From Nitrospirales bacterium (GTDB taxonomy: Bacteria; Nitrospirota; Nitrospiria; Nitrospirales; UBA8639), in contig JAJDVY010000003.1 of NCBI GenBank assembly GCA_022825885.1, positions 1-64,000 of the forward strand: 64,000 nucleotides of DNA, read 5' to 3'. The translations under genes and the position numbers were made by a program. Under the pieces are notes generated by a model. That model made no database searches, had not been told where the DNA came from, and saw only the letters and a program-made list of their open reading frames with translations. Below are positions 8,230 through 15,929 of the stretch, piece after piece (within the stretch, counting starts at the first letter, position 1; every line of letters begins with the position of its first letter).

Positions 8230-9462
8230 TCAGGGTTCTTCGATAAGCTGGTATTTGGCGATCCGATACGCGACTTGACGCGGCGTCATGCCCAAGAGTC
8301 TGGCCGCCTTCGTCTTGACCCATCCTGTTTTCCTGAGGGCTTCTCGAAGACGGTCCCGTTCGATTGCATCCAGGCACGCGGAGAGTGTTGGCTGGGATAC
8401 AGGGCCGTTCGACCCGGTGGAAGGCCGGGAGTGAACGGTTCGCATGTGGTCGAAATACGGCGTGAGCGATTCCGGAACGGACTCCAAATCAACAAGCGAG
8501 GTCTCCGCGAGGACGACCAGCCGTTCAATGCAATTTTGTAATTCACGAATGTTTCCGGGCCAATGGTAGACACTCATCATTTGAACCACGTCCTGCCCCA
8601 ATCGGATGTGCCGGTCATTGGTACGGTTAAACTTGTCGAGGAAATGCACGATGAGCAACGGCACGTCGTCCCGACGGGCACGTAAGGGAGGAAGCGTGAG
8701 CGGCACGACGTTCAGCCGGTAATACAGGTCTTCCCGAAACTCGCCGGCACGAACCATGGCTTCGAGATGACGATGTGTGGCGGCAATCACCCGGACGTTC
8801 ACCGAGAATGTCACCTCACCTCCGACTCGCTCGAAAGTTTTGTCCTGAAGAACGCGGAGAAGCTTTACCTGTGTTGACAGGGGGATATCCCCAACCTCAT
8901 CGAGAAACAACGTTCCGCCGCCGGCCTGTTCCAGTCGTCCTTTTCTGGCCTGATTTGCACCCGTGAAGGCACCACGTTCATGTCCAAACAGGGTTGATTC
9001 AATCAGGGTCTCCGGAATTGCCGCGCAATGCACCACCACAAAGGGTTGTTCGGCACGCTCACTCAAGCAATGAATCCTTTGCGCCACCAATTCCTTGCCC
9101 GTCCCACTTTCGCCGCGAAGCAAGACCGTGGCCGCGGTGTTCGAGATCCGACGGACGGCAACGTCCACCGCTTGCATCGCCGCGCTGGTTCCAATGAGGA
9201 CCGGTGCCTGCTTCTTTTTCCTGGCGGCAGGGACGACACGCAGGTCGTTCCCTACAGGGACCGGCGCATCACCGGCTTGCTTGAGGCGTGGGGATGACTC
9301 GGGAATCCCGTACAAACGGCCTGGAGCCTTACCCGTTTCAGACTCTTGATTCAACAAGTCCAGTGCCTGGCCAATCCGGGTTTCGGGAGCCTCCTGTCGA
9401 TCCAAAATAGCATACAGTCGGGTTATGAGTTTGTCGGCGTCCTTAGAAAGTTCTCGTTTCAT
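8230..9462 (-). CDS. Sigma-54-dependent transcriptional activator (NifA/NtrC class)
   Basis: About 410 residues. The central AAA+ domain has Walker A GESGTGKE, the sigma-54 contact loop GAFTGA, a Walker B block TLFLDEVGDI and an arginine-finger region. The C-terminal Fis-type helix-turn-helix (TKAARLLGMTPRQVAYRI) is very NifA-like. The roughly 110-residue N-terminal part shows no receiver or clear GAF domain, so the input signal is unknown. ATG 9462 was chosen because the open frame further upstream runs through two stem-loops. The gene reads away from the cyanate operon. The array GACA-N4-TGTC at 10015-10065 and the -24/-12 element at 10135 are its probable targets (inference from proximity). 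Confidence 0.88.
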   Translation of the reverse strand: MKRELSKDADKLITRLYAILDRQEAPETRIGQALDLLNQESETGKAPGRLYGIPESSPRLKQAGDAPVPVGNDLRVVPAARKKKQAPVLIGTSAAMQAVDVAVRRISNTAATVLLRGESGTGKELVAQRIHCLSERAEQPFVVVHCAAIPETLIESTLFGHERGAFTGANQARKGRLEQAGGGTLFLDEVGDIPLSTQVKLLRVLQDKTFERVGGEVTFSVNVRVIAATHRHLEAMVRAGEFREDLYYRLNVVPLTLPPLRARRDDVPLLIVHFLDKFNRTNDRHIRLGQDVVQMMSVYHWPGNIRELQNCIERLVVLAETSLVDLESVPESLTPYFDHMRTVHSRPSTGSNGPVSQPTLSACLDAIERDRLREALRKTGWVKTKAARLLGMTPRQVAYRIAKYQLIEEP

Positions 9463-9484
9463 CGTGCCGCTCACGTCTGCATAA

Positions 9485-9540
9485 AACAAAAGGCCCCGGT
9501 AGGTCCACGTCGTTGCTCCGTGGTTTCCCGGCGCCTTTGC
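9485..9540 (-). promoter_or_regulatory. Stem-loop in the leader of the sigma-54 activator gene
   Basis: On the minus strand AAAGGCGCCGG pairs with CCGGGGCCTTTT around an inner hairpin CCACG...CGTGG and purine-rich internal loops (GGGAAACC, ACCTA). A TTTTGTTTTAT run follows, ending about 20 bases before the ATG. It could be an intrinsic terminator, an attenuator or a structured RNA element. I could not match it to a known riboswitch class. Confidence 0.5.
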
Positions 9541-9616
9541 CTTGGTGCATGATCGACTGACCGAATAAGAAAGTTTCCCATACTCGACTGACGTACGGCC
9601 AATGTTCTCTTCGGCC

Positions 9617-9659
9617 AAAAAAAAACGCCCTTTCCCCACCTTCGTTAGGGAAGGACGTT
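9617..9659 (-). terminator. Rho-independent terminator ahead of the activator gene
   Basis: Reading the minus strand, AACGTCCTTCCC, an 11-base loop, GGGAAAGGGCGTT, then nine T. No minus-strand gene lies upstream for several hundred bases, so it would end a short transcript of about 100 bases or act as an attenuator for the activator gene. Confidence 0.75.
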
Positions 9660-9719
9660 CATTGTCCTCGCGCAACGTGTCTCAGTCAGCGTAATGACGA
9701 CTTTGTCATTGTGGGTTGC

Positions 9720-9748
9720 AGTTAAACGTACTTTTCTCTTTTTGTCAA
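9720..9748 (-). promoter_or_regulatory. Possible sigma-70 promoter on the minus strand
   Basis: A perfect TTGACA (minus strand, 9748-9743), a 17-base spacer and a weak TTAACT -10 box. Transcription would begin near 9713 and meet the terminator at 9659-9617 after about 95 bases. Confidence 0.35.
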
Positions 9749-10014
9749 TGGGGCGCATTGGTTGCAGTCAGTCGGGTCGCGCTCGCGGTTCATGCGGGGG
9801 CGGCACCCCGCCCCCACTTTCTTCCTTCTGTCATTCCCGCAGGAGCCTGCCCTTGCCCCCGATCGCGGGCGGCAATGACCGAAGGAGACAAAAGGCTTGT
9901 GCTATGTTTGCTATGATTATGCTATGTTTTTGCTATGTTCCGCAAAGCAGGCGGACCTGGCCTTCCCTCTTCCAATCCACAATCCGAAATTCACAATCCA
10001 CAAGGTACAAACCG
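9749..10014. other. Intergenic DNA with a degraded palindromic repeat
   Basis: GGGGGCGGCACCCCGCCCCC at about 9796 is a small GC-rich hairpin. The stretch 9828-9880 (TGTCATTCCCGC ... GCGGGCGGCAATGACC) is a divergent copy of the dispersed palindromic repeat described elsewhere in this window. No gene is supported. Confidence 0.5.
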
Positions 10015-10065
10015 GACATAATTGTCGGGTTCGGACAAAGATGTCATAACCCTGACAAAGATGCG
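10015..10065 (+). promoter_or_regulatory. Tandem upstream activator sites, GACA-N4-TGTC
   Basis: GACATAATTGTC (10015-10026), GACAAAGATGTC (10034-10045) and the partial copy GACAAAGATGCG (10054-10065) begin 19 and 20 bases apart, about two helical turns. They lie 70 to 120 bases upstream of the -24/-12 element, the usual place for enhancer sites bound by a sigma-54 activator. The adjacent activator gene is the obvious candidate protein. Confidence 0.6.
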
Positions 10066-10134
10066 CGGCGCACGATCGGTTCACTTCGACTCCGAACTTC
10101 AATAATATTCAATACTTGGTTAGGAAAAAGAACG

Positions 10135-10150
10135 TGGCATCCTATTTGCT
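10135..10150 (+). promoter_or_regulatory. Sigma-54 (-24/-12) promoter of the cyanate operon
   Basis: TGGCATCCTATTTGCT matches the consensus TGGCACG-N4-TTGCW at 10 of 12 defined positions, with the essential GG and GC exactly 12 bases apart. It is followed by a leader of about 180 bases before the first gene. The leader contains a small hairpin CTGGC-AATGAC-GCCAG near 10221. Confidence 0.7.
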
Positions 10151-10340
10151 TACCTCTTTTGTAGAGACAGTACGGTGACGGCAGAAGCCCTGTAACCTGA
10201 CAGAGAAGTCAAAGTCGTTCTGGCAATGACGCCAGGCCTGAGAGTTTTACTGAATTCTTGGCTTGGCGTTTTTTTTGCGTTTTCGGGGTCGGTGGAAAAC
10301 AACGTCGGACATTCACATTTTTAAATTTCTGGGAGGAGCC

Positions 10341-11687
10341 ATGGCACATACCATTCACAATACTGAAAACTCTGGATCCCCGATTAAAAATGTCGGGGAT
10401 GACAGCAATCGAGAGGAACCCCTCACCTCTGAAGAGTGCTTGTCCAAGACGATTGAAACGGCCGTGACGAAAGCCGTGTTACAGGCGAGCGGTCCGACGC
10501 GACGGCAACTGCTCGCGGGCGTCGGAAGCGCGGCGTTAGTCGGCCTGATCAGCGAGTTTCTTCCCCTGTCGCAGTTGCAGGCACTGGCCGCGGACCCCGT
10601 GGGCAAACCGGAAAAAACGGATCTCGGGATCGGGTTTATTCCCATTACCTGCGCCACACCGATCATCATGGCCGAACCCATGGGGTTCTACAGCAAGCAC
10701 GGCTTGAACGCCAAAGTCAAACGGGCGGCGGGGTGGGCCATGGTACGGGATTGGGCGATCAACAAAGACGTGGACGCCGCGCATATGCTCTCACCCATGC
10801 CCCTGGCGATCACCCTGGGCGCGGGGTCGCCCCAAGTCCCGTTCTATATGCCGGCCGTGGAAAATATCAACGGGCAAGCCATAACCCTGCACAACAAACA
10901 CAAAGACGTAAAAACGGCCGCCGATATGAAAGGGTTCCGCTTTTGCGTGCCGTTTGACTATTCCATGCACAATTACTTGTTGCGCTATTTCCTGGCCGAG
11001 GGCGGCGTGCATCCGGACAAGGACGTGCAGATCCGCGTGGTGCCGCCCCCGGAAATGGTCGCCAACCTGAAGGCGGGCAACGTGGACGGTTATCTGGCCC
11101 CCGATCCTTTTAACCAACGCGCGGTGTACGAGAACGTCGGCTTTATCTACAAGCTCTCGAAGGACATTTGGGACAAACATCCGTGCTGTGCGTTTGCGAT
11201 CTCGCAGGAATTCGCGACGACGTATCCCAATACGTTCCTCGCGTTGTTCAGGGCGATCGTTGATGCCACCCATTACGCGTCGAACCCGGCCAACCGGAAG
11301 GAAATCGCCAAGGCCATTTCTCCGGCAAATTATTTGAACCAGCCGAGAATCGTCCTGGAACAGGTACTGACCGGGACGTTTGCCGATGGATTGGGCGGGA
11401 TCAAAAAGGTCCCGAGTCGCATTGATTTCGATCCGTACCCCTGGCACTCCATGGCCATCTGGATCCTGACCCAGATGAAACGGTGGGGCCATTTGAAAGG
11501 GGACGTGAATTATCAGAAGGTCGCGGAGCAGGTCTATCTCGCGGCGGAGTGCGACAAAGTGTCCAAAGGTCTGGGCTATTCGACGCACACCAAGACCATG
11601 ATGCCGCACGTCATTATGGGCAAGACGTTTGATCCCTCGATGCCGGACGCCTACGTGAAGAATTTTCCGATTCATAGCATGGCGTAG
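10341..11687 (+). CDS. Cyanate/nitrate-type ABC transporter, substrate-binding protein
   Basis: 448 residues of the NrtA/CmpA/SsuA-like binding protein family. After a 50-residue cytoplasmic-looking extension comes a twin-arginine type signal, TRRQLLAGVGSAALVGL. The binding domain follows (GFIPITCATPIIMAEPMGFY, VPFDYSMHNYLLRY, GYLAPDPFNQRAV). ATG 10341 follows GGGAGGAG; the longer frame from 10263 has no such site. Codons 11-22 are made of a dispersed palindromic repeat (10371-10405), so part of the N-terminus is repeat-derived. The gene leads an operon with permease, ATPase and cyanase. The cyanase suggests cyanate as substrate, though nitrite or nitrate cannot be excluded. Confidence 0.85.
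   Translation: MAHTIHNTENSGSPIKNVGDDSNREEPLTSEECLSKTIETAVTKAVLQASGPTRRQLLAGVGSAALVGLISEFLPLSQLQALAADPVGKPEKTDLGIGFIPITCATPIIMAEPMGFYSKHGLNAKVKRAAGWAMVRDWAINKDVDAAHMLSPMPLAITLGAGSPQVPFYMPAVENINGQAITLHNKHKDVKTAADMKGFRFCVPFDYSMHNYLLRYFLAEGGVHPDKDVQIRVVPPPEMVANLKAGNVDGYLAPDPFNQRAVYENVGFIYKLSKDIWDKHPCCAFAISQEFATTYPNTFLALFRAIVDATHYASNPANRKEIAKAISPANYLNQPRIVLEQVLTGTFADGLGGIKKVPSRIDFDPYPWHSMAIWILTQMKRWGHLKGDVNYQKVAEQVYLAAECDKVSKGLGYSTHTKTMMPHVIMGKTFDPSMPDAYVKNFPIHSMA
10371..10405 (+). repeat. Half-copy of the dispersed palindromic repeat inside a coding region
   Basis: The stretch CTGGATCCCCGATTAAAAAT plus the complementary GTCGGGGATGACAG equals one arm-pair of the intergenic repeats at 14324, 42756 and 56055. 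It is read in frame as SGSPIKNVGDDS near the N-terminus of the binding protein. Confidence 0.8.
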
Positions 11688-11719
11688 GCGGAGAAGGAGG
11701 GGCTGAGCACATCAGAATT

Positions 11720-11826
11720 GTCATTCCGAGCTTGCCCTGAACGAAGTGAAGGGCCTAGCGAGGAATCTTGTAGTTTGGACAACCGAACGCTTGGAAAAGC
11801 AGATTCTTCGCTTCGCTCAGGATGAC
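11720..11826. repeat. Dispersed repeat between binding-protein and permease genes
   Basis: It begins GTCATTCCGAGC and ends TCAGGATGAC. Inner AGCGAGGAATCT and AGATTCTTCGCT pair, so the whole can fold as a long hairpin. It sits within the operon and might affect downstream expression. The rest of the 226-base gap holds only the permease start region. Confidence 0.6.
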
Positions 11827-11913
11827 CATTCGGTATTGTGTGCCTGATGATGGGCTCAGACTAATGCCTAATGAAATTTATCAACGAATGAGTGAACTCG
11901 GACGGGAATAACC

Positions 11914-12801
11914 ATGGGCAGCAAATCGACACAACATCCGTTCTTTGTTTCGGTGTTTTTCCTCGGAATTTTTCTGTTCGTGTGGCACGTCGCCACCATC
12001 AGTCCCCCGTTCGATCCCACGGGCAAGACGGACGAGGAATTGCTGGTCATGGAGTTCAACGGCGACATCGTGCAAACCGACGGCGGCGGATACGCGTGGA
12101 ACCCGGAAAAAGAAAAGGTGAAAGGGGTGCCGGGACCCATGACGGTGCTGGAGAAAGCCTGGGTCGAATTGAACGAAGCCTTTGTGATTAAAGGGACCAA
12201 CGATCACGGAATCGCCTTTTTGGTGGGTTATACGGTCTCACGGTTTTCCGTGGGGTTTCTGGTCGCCTCCGGGGTGGCCATTCTGGTGGGGATTATTTTG
12301 GGATTGAACCAGATGCTGTTTCGTGCGCTGAACCCGTTCATTCAGATCCTGAAACCCATCTCACCCTTAGCCTGGATGCCCTTGCTCCTGTACACGGTCA
12401 AGGACCCGAAATGGACGGCGATCCTGGTGGTGTTCATGGCTGCGATCTGGCCGACCCTGGCCACCACCGCCTTCGGCGTGAACTCCCTCCGGAAGGAGTA
12501 TTTGCAGGTGGCCGCCATCCTGCAGTTGTCGTGGTTCAAGCGGCTCTACAAGGTCATTCTTCCCGGAGCCGCGCCGACCATCGTGAACGGCCTCCGTATT
12601 TCGTTCGGAAGCGCGCTCGTCGCCGTGGTGCCGGCGGAGATGTTGCTGGGGGAACTGGGCGTGGGCTACCTGAGTTGGATTGAATGGAACAACCTGGATA
12701 TTGCCGGGGTCCTCTTCGCCATCCTGGTGGTGGGCACCGTCGGCGTGCTCTTGGACTCGGGATTTAACAAATTGGCCGGGTTGGTCACTTACCGGGAGTA
12801 G
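11914..12801 (+). CDS. Cyanate/nitrate-type ABC transporter, permease
   Basis: 295 residues. After one N-terminal membrane helix there is a soluble insert of about 70 residues (PPFDPTGKTDEELL to the start of the core). About five further helices carry the binding-protein-dependent permease motif near LRISFGSALVAVVPAEMLLGELG, where EAA-type contacts to the ATPase are made. It belongs to the NrtB/CmpB/SsuC group, and the insert is typical of NrtB-like proteins. The start at 11914 has a weak GGGA site. The ATPase ATG begins four bases after the stop. Confidence 0.88.
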   Translation: MGSKSTQHPFFVSVFFLGIFLFVWHVATISPPFDPTGKTDEELLVMEFNGDIVQTDGGGYAWNPEKEKVKGVPGPMTVLEKAWVELNEAFVIKGTNDHGIAFLVGYTVSRFSVGFLVASGVAILVGIILGLNQMLFRALNPFIQILKPISPLAWMPLLLYTVKDPKWTAILVVFMAAIWPTLATTAFGVNSLRKEYLQVAAILQLSWFKRLYKVILPGAAPTIVNGLRISFGSALVAVVPAEMLLGELGVGYLSWIEWNNLDIAGVLFAILVVGTVGVLLDSGFNKLAGLVTYRE

Positions 12802-12805
12802 CGTC

Positions 12806-13690
12806 ATGTCCTTTCTCTCTATCGATCACGTGAGCAAGTATTTCCCGAGTCATTCGGGGAACGGCACGGTCTGCATCTTCGAAAAGGTCACGGTCAAGAT
12901 CAACAAAGGGGAGTTCGTCACCGTAATCGGCCATTCCGGGTGCGGCAAAAGTACGCTGCTCAATATCATCGCCGGATTGGAAACACCGACCGAAGGCGGC
13001 GCCATCCTGAACGGCCAGGAAGTCTCGGGTCCGGGATTGGACCGGATGGTGGTCTTTCAAAATTTCGCATTGATGCCGTGGATGACGGTCTTCCAGAACG
13101 TCGCCATCGCCGTCCGCTCGGCCTATCCCACCTGGAGTTCGCAGGAGATCAAGGCTCACGTGCAGAAATACATCACACTCGTCGGCCTGCAAGGAGCCGA
13201 AACCAAAAAACCCACGGCCTTGTCCGGGGGGATGAAACAGCGGGTCGGACTGGCGCGCGCGTTTTCCATTGAACCGAAAGTTCTCCTGCTGGATGAACCG
13301 TTCGCGCAAATTGACGCGCTGACCAGGGGCGTGATCCAGGAGGAACTGGTGCAGATGTGGAATGCCACCCGCAACACGGTCTTCATGGTCACGCATGACG
13401 TGGACGAGGCCATCCTGCTCTCCGACCGCATCATGCTCATGACCAACGGCCCGTCGGCGCGGATTGCGGAGATTGTGGACGTGACCATTCCCCGGCCTCG
13501 ATCACGGGAAACGATTATTGACGACGAACACTATTACAAGATTCGAAACCACATCATTCATTTTCTCGTCCGGCATGCCTCGCATGGACAAACGGATGAA
13601 GGCGGGGATCACGCGGAACCGTCCGACCCCGTCGAAATCAACTTCAGCCGGCAGTCGACGAACAAGGATGAAACCGTCATGTCGCACTAG
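12806..13690 (+). CDS. Cyanate/nitrate-type ABC transporter, ATP-binding protein
   Basis: 294 residues. Walker A GHSGCGKST, Q-loop VVFQNFALMPW, signature LSGGMKQR, Walker B VLLLDEPF and switch histidine VTHDVDEA are all present, so it should hydrolyse ATP. It resembles NrtD/CmpD. A C-terminal extension of about 40 residues after FLVRHASHG is hydrophilic and unlike the NrtC regulatory domain. ATG 12806 is just past the permease stop. The longer frame from 12680 overlaps the permease and is rejected. Cyanase follows 15 bases later. Confidence 0.9.
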   Translation: MSFLSIDHVSKYFPSHSGNGTVCIFEKVTVKINKGEFVTVIGHSGCGKSTLLNIIAGLETPTEGGAILNGQEVSGPGLDRMVVFQNFALMPWMTVFQNVAIAVRSAYPTWSSQEIKAHVQKYITLVGLQGAETKKPTALSGGMKQRVGLARAFSIEPKVLLLDEPFAQIDALTRGVIQEELVQMWNATRNTVFMVTHDVDEAILLSDRIMLMTNGPSARIAEIVDVTIPRPRSRETIIDDEHYYKIRNHIIHFLVRHASHGQTDEGGDHAEPSDPVEINFSRQSTNKDETVMSH

Positions 13691-13705
13691 AAAGGAGCCA
13701 TCGTC

Positions 13706-14146
13706 ATGAAAGAAACTTGTCCTAAAACGACCATAAAGGCCAAACGTCTGAAGAAGAAAATAACGATTGCCAAGGTCGCGAAAGCCGTGAACAAAAGTCC
13801 GACCTTCGTGGCCGCTGCCTTGAACGGGAACCACCGGTTGACGCCGAAGGAAGCAGCAACCGTCGGAAAACTGTTGGACCTGGATCAGGAATCCACCGCC
13901 AGCTTAAGCCGGTTTCCGGTACGTGGAGACTTTCCCAACATGAGCGATCCGTTCAAGTACCGGCTGATCGAGGTGATCGGCGTCTATGGCGATGCCTTGC
14001 GGGACATGGCCAATGAAATGTTCGGGGACGGCATCATGAGCGCCATTGATTTTTCACTTGACATGGAAAAGGTCAAGGGAAGTCAGGGAGAAGATCGTTG
14101 CCAGATCACCCTGAACGGGAAGTGGCTTGAGTATAAAACCTTCTAG
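13706..14146 (+). CDS. cynS: Cyanase (cyanate hydratase)
   Basis: Converts cyanate and bicarbonate to ammonia and CO2 as a cytoplasmic decamer. Of 146 residues, the N-terminal helix bundle (AKVAKAVNKSPTFVAAALNG) is followed by the catalytic domain, where Arg86, Glu89 and Ser112 match Arg96, Glu99 and Ser122 of the E. coli enzyme with the same spacing (YRLIEV ... FGDGIMSAIDF). GAAAGGAGCC precedes ATG 13706. It is last in the operon and is followed by a strong terminator. With the transporter it would supply ammonium from external cyanate, as known for Nitrospira, some of which feed ammonia oxidisers this way. Confidence 0.95.
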   Translation: MKETCPKTTIKAKRLKKKITIAKVAKAVNKSPTFVAAALNGNHRLTPKEAATVGKLLDLDQESTASLSRFPVRGDFPNMSDPFKYRLIEVIGVYGDALRDMANEMFGDGIMSAIDFSLDMEKVKGSQGEDRCQITLNGKWLEYKTF

Positions 14147-14166
14147 ACAAGGTTCAGCCACACGAC

Positions 14167-14221
14167 AGGCAGGCGCCTCTTCAATTCCTCCTCCTTGTTA
14201 AGAGCGCGCCTGCCTTTTTTT
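14167..14221 (+). terminator. Rho-independent terminator after cynS
   Basis: AGGCAGGCGCC with CTCTT, a loop, AAGAG with GCGCGCCTGCCT, then a run of T ending at 14221. It ends the cyanate operon. Confidence 0.85.
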
Positions 14222-14323
14222 GTGATTGTAGCGTCGCGATCTCCGCTATAGGTCAGGGACCTGCCTCCTCCTGTCATCCTTGCCGCTTTTAGCCAGTATT
14301 CGAATCCGTTCTTTCCTTTTTGT

Positions 14324-14448
14324 CTGTCATCCCCGACCCCGATCGGGGATCCAGTGTCGTTATCCTGCAAACTAAGGAAAAAACAAAGACGCTGGATTCC
14401 CGATTAAAAATGTCGGGAATGACAGCAGGAAAAATGTCGGGAATGACG
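14324..14448. repeat. Dispersed palindromic repeat (paired arms)
   Basis: The left hairpin CTGTCATCCCCGA...TCGGGGATCCAGTGTC and right hairpin GACGCTGGATTCCCGATTAA plus its complementary end face each other across about 35 bases. A partial extra arm (ATGTCGGGAATGAC) follows. It fills most of the gap between cynS and the next gene. Confidence 0.8.
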
Positions 14449-14520
14449 AAAGAGAGTTGTTTTTCTTCGTTCCACAGAGCATGATGGGGTCTCTTGTTAC
14501 CTTCAAAGGAGTTGTACTCA

Positions 14521-15083
14521 TGATCAATCGCGTGAGAACGATCGCCTGGCTATCCTTCGTGGCCCTCAGCCTCTTAACCCTGCTGGCCATGGCCGCCCCG
14601 CTTCAGGCCGCCACGATCCAGGGCTTCGGCACCTTGAAATTCGGCATGACTCCCGCAGAAGTCGTCGCGCTCGAAGATTGCTCGAGCCACACCCAGTGCC
14701 TGTATGACCTCCTGGGGAAGAATCGCTACCTTACTTTGGCCTATGGCCCCGTGGGCGCAGGCACCCCGTCCGGGGACGGGGCCACACCAGCCACCCTGAG
14801 CCACATCGACATTGAAATGGGCACATATACGCAGGAATGGTTTCTCGAAGTCTTTGAGGTATTGGCCACCCAATACCCCGTCAATCACCAGCCTACCGAT
14901 CAGGAACAGGCGATCTTTCGAGATGGGACCTCCCAGGAATTGGTGTTCGGGTTCGTTGACAGTTCTGTCCTGTTGAAAATCGTGCGTCGCCCGTTCGGGA
15001 ATATGATCATTCACGTCATCTTTCAGGATGCCGCCCACGCCCAAGCCCAACGGGATGCCTGGAACCCTGCCGTCACTCCTTAG
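14521..15083 (+). CDS. Secreted protein of unknown function
   Basis: 187 residues. A clear signal peptide (INRVRTIAWLSFVALSLLTL, cleavage after PLQA) precedes a soluble domain that starts with FGTLKFGMTPAEV, a pattern common in small periplasmic proteins in which a helix compares with BamE-like folds. Two cysteines (DCSSHTQC) could form a disulphide. AAGGAG at 14506 selects ATG 14521 over an earlier ATG at 14481. The SDR gene begins 15 bases after the stop. I do not recognise the family. Confidence 0.7.
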
Positions 15084-15098
15084 CCGGATAGACAACCC

Positions 15099-15929
15099 AT
15101 GCCGAATCCCGATCATCCCGTCGTCGAACGCACGGACATAAACCCTTTTGCCGTTGTCACCGGAGCTTCACGAGGCATCGGGGCCGCCTATGCCCGCCTC
15201 CTTGCGAGCCGGGGCTACGACCTGTTGCTGGTCTCCCGTGACGAGACTCGGCTCACGCAACTCGCCCGTGAACTCCAGACAAACCACCACATTCAAGCCC
15301 ACGTATCCATCGCCGATCTGGCCAGGCCTGACGCCGCCCATCAATTATTCGTCGAAAGCCGGCAATACCGGCAGACCCCGGACATGCTGATCAATAACGC
15401 CGGATTCGGATTGTACGGAGAATTCGTCTCCCACCCGCTGCCGCGCATCCAGGAGATGCTGCACGTGCACGTGCGAAGCGTGGTGGAAAGCATCCGGTTA
15501 TTTCTGCCGGGGATGATCGAGCGCGGGTCCGGGACCATTATCAACGTGGCCTCCATCGCCGGCCTGCTCCCTATCCCGCATTTCGCGGAATATGCCGCGA
15601 CCAAAGCGTTCCTGGTGTCGTTTTCAGAAGCATTGGCCGAGGAAACGCGCGACACCGGCGTGGTGGTCCAAGCCTGTTGCCCGGGACAAACGGAGACCGA
15701 TTTTCATATCACGTCCGGCTTTTGTCCACCCAGCCTCCTACCCATGCAAACGGCCGGCGAGGTGGCCCACACGTCCCTGGCCGCGTTACCGAACAAGGGC
15801 CCGGTCGTCACCATCGGCTGGCAGGGCACGCTAACGGCTTTGGCGATGAAATGGTTGCCGCGGACGTTCCTCATCAGAACCGTGGGCCGAATCACCAGAC
15901 TGGCAACCCGGTCAGGCCCCGTTGCTTGA
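15099..15929 (+). CDS. Short-chain dehydrogenase/reductase
   Basis: 276 residues. Classical SDR motifs are present: TGASRGIGAAYA (Rossmann glycine loop), NNAGFG, the catalytic serine in IINVASIAG, the YAATKA catalytic Tyr-Lys pair and PGQTETDF after it. An arginine in VSRDE at the end of strand 2 suggests NADP(H). The C-terminal 60 residues have a hydrophobic stretch near LTALAMKWLPRTFLIRTVG. The substrate is unknown; DltE/SadH-like enzymes are the nearest I can recall. Its 3' end overlaps the convergent SRAP gene by 18 bases. Confidence 0.85.
   Translation: MPNPDHPVVERTDINPFAVVTGASRGIGAAYARLLASRGYDLLLVSRDETRLTQLARELQTNHHIQAHVSIADLARPDAAHQLFVESRQYRQTPDMLINNAGFGLYGEFVSHPLPRIQEMLHVHVRSVVESIRLFLPGMIERGSGTIINVASIAGLLPIPHFAEYAATKAFLVSFSEALAEETRDTGVVVQACCPGQTETDFHITSGFCPPSLLPMQTAGEVAHTSLAALPNKGPVVTIGWQGTLTALAMKWLPRTFLIRTVGRITRLATRSGPVA

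Noticed and set aside
9485-9540. GEMM (c-di-GMP-I) riboswitch call for the activator leader
   Set aside because: GCAAAG and CCGG words occur, but the GGGCAAACC and GGGACGCAAAGCC core order is missing.
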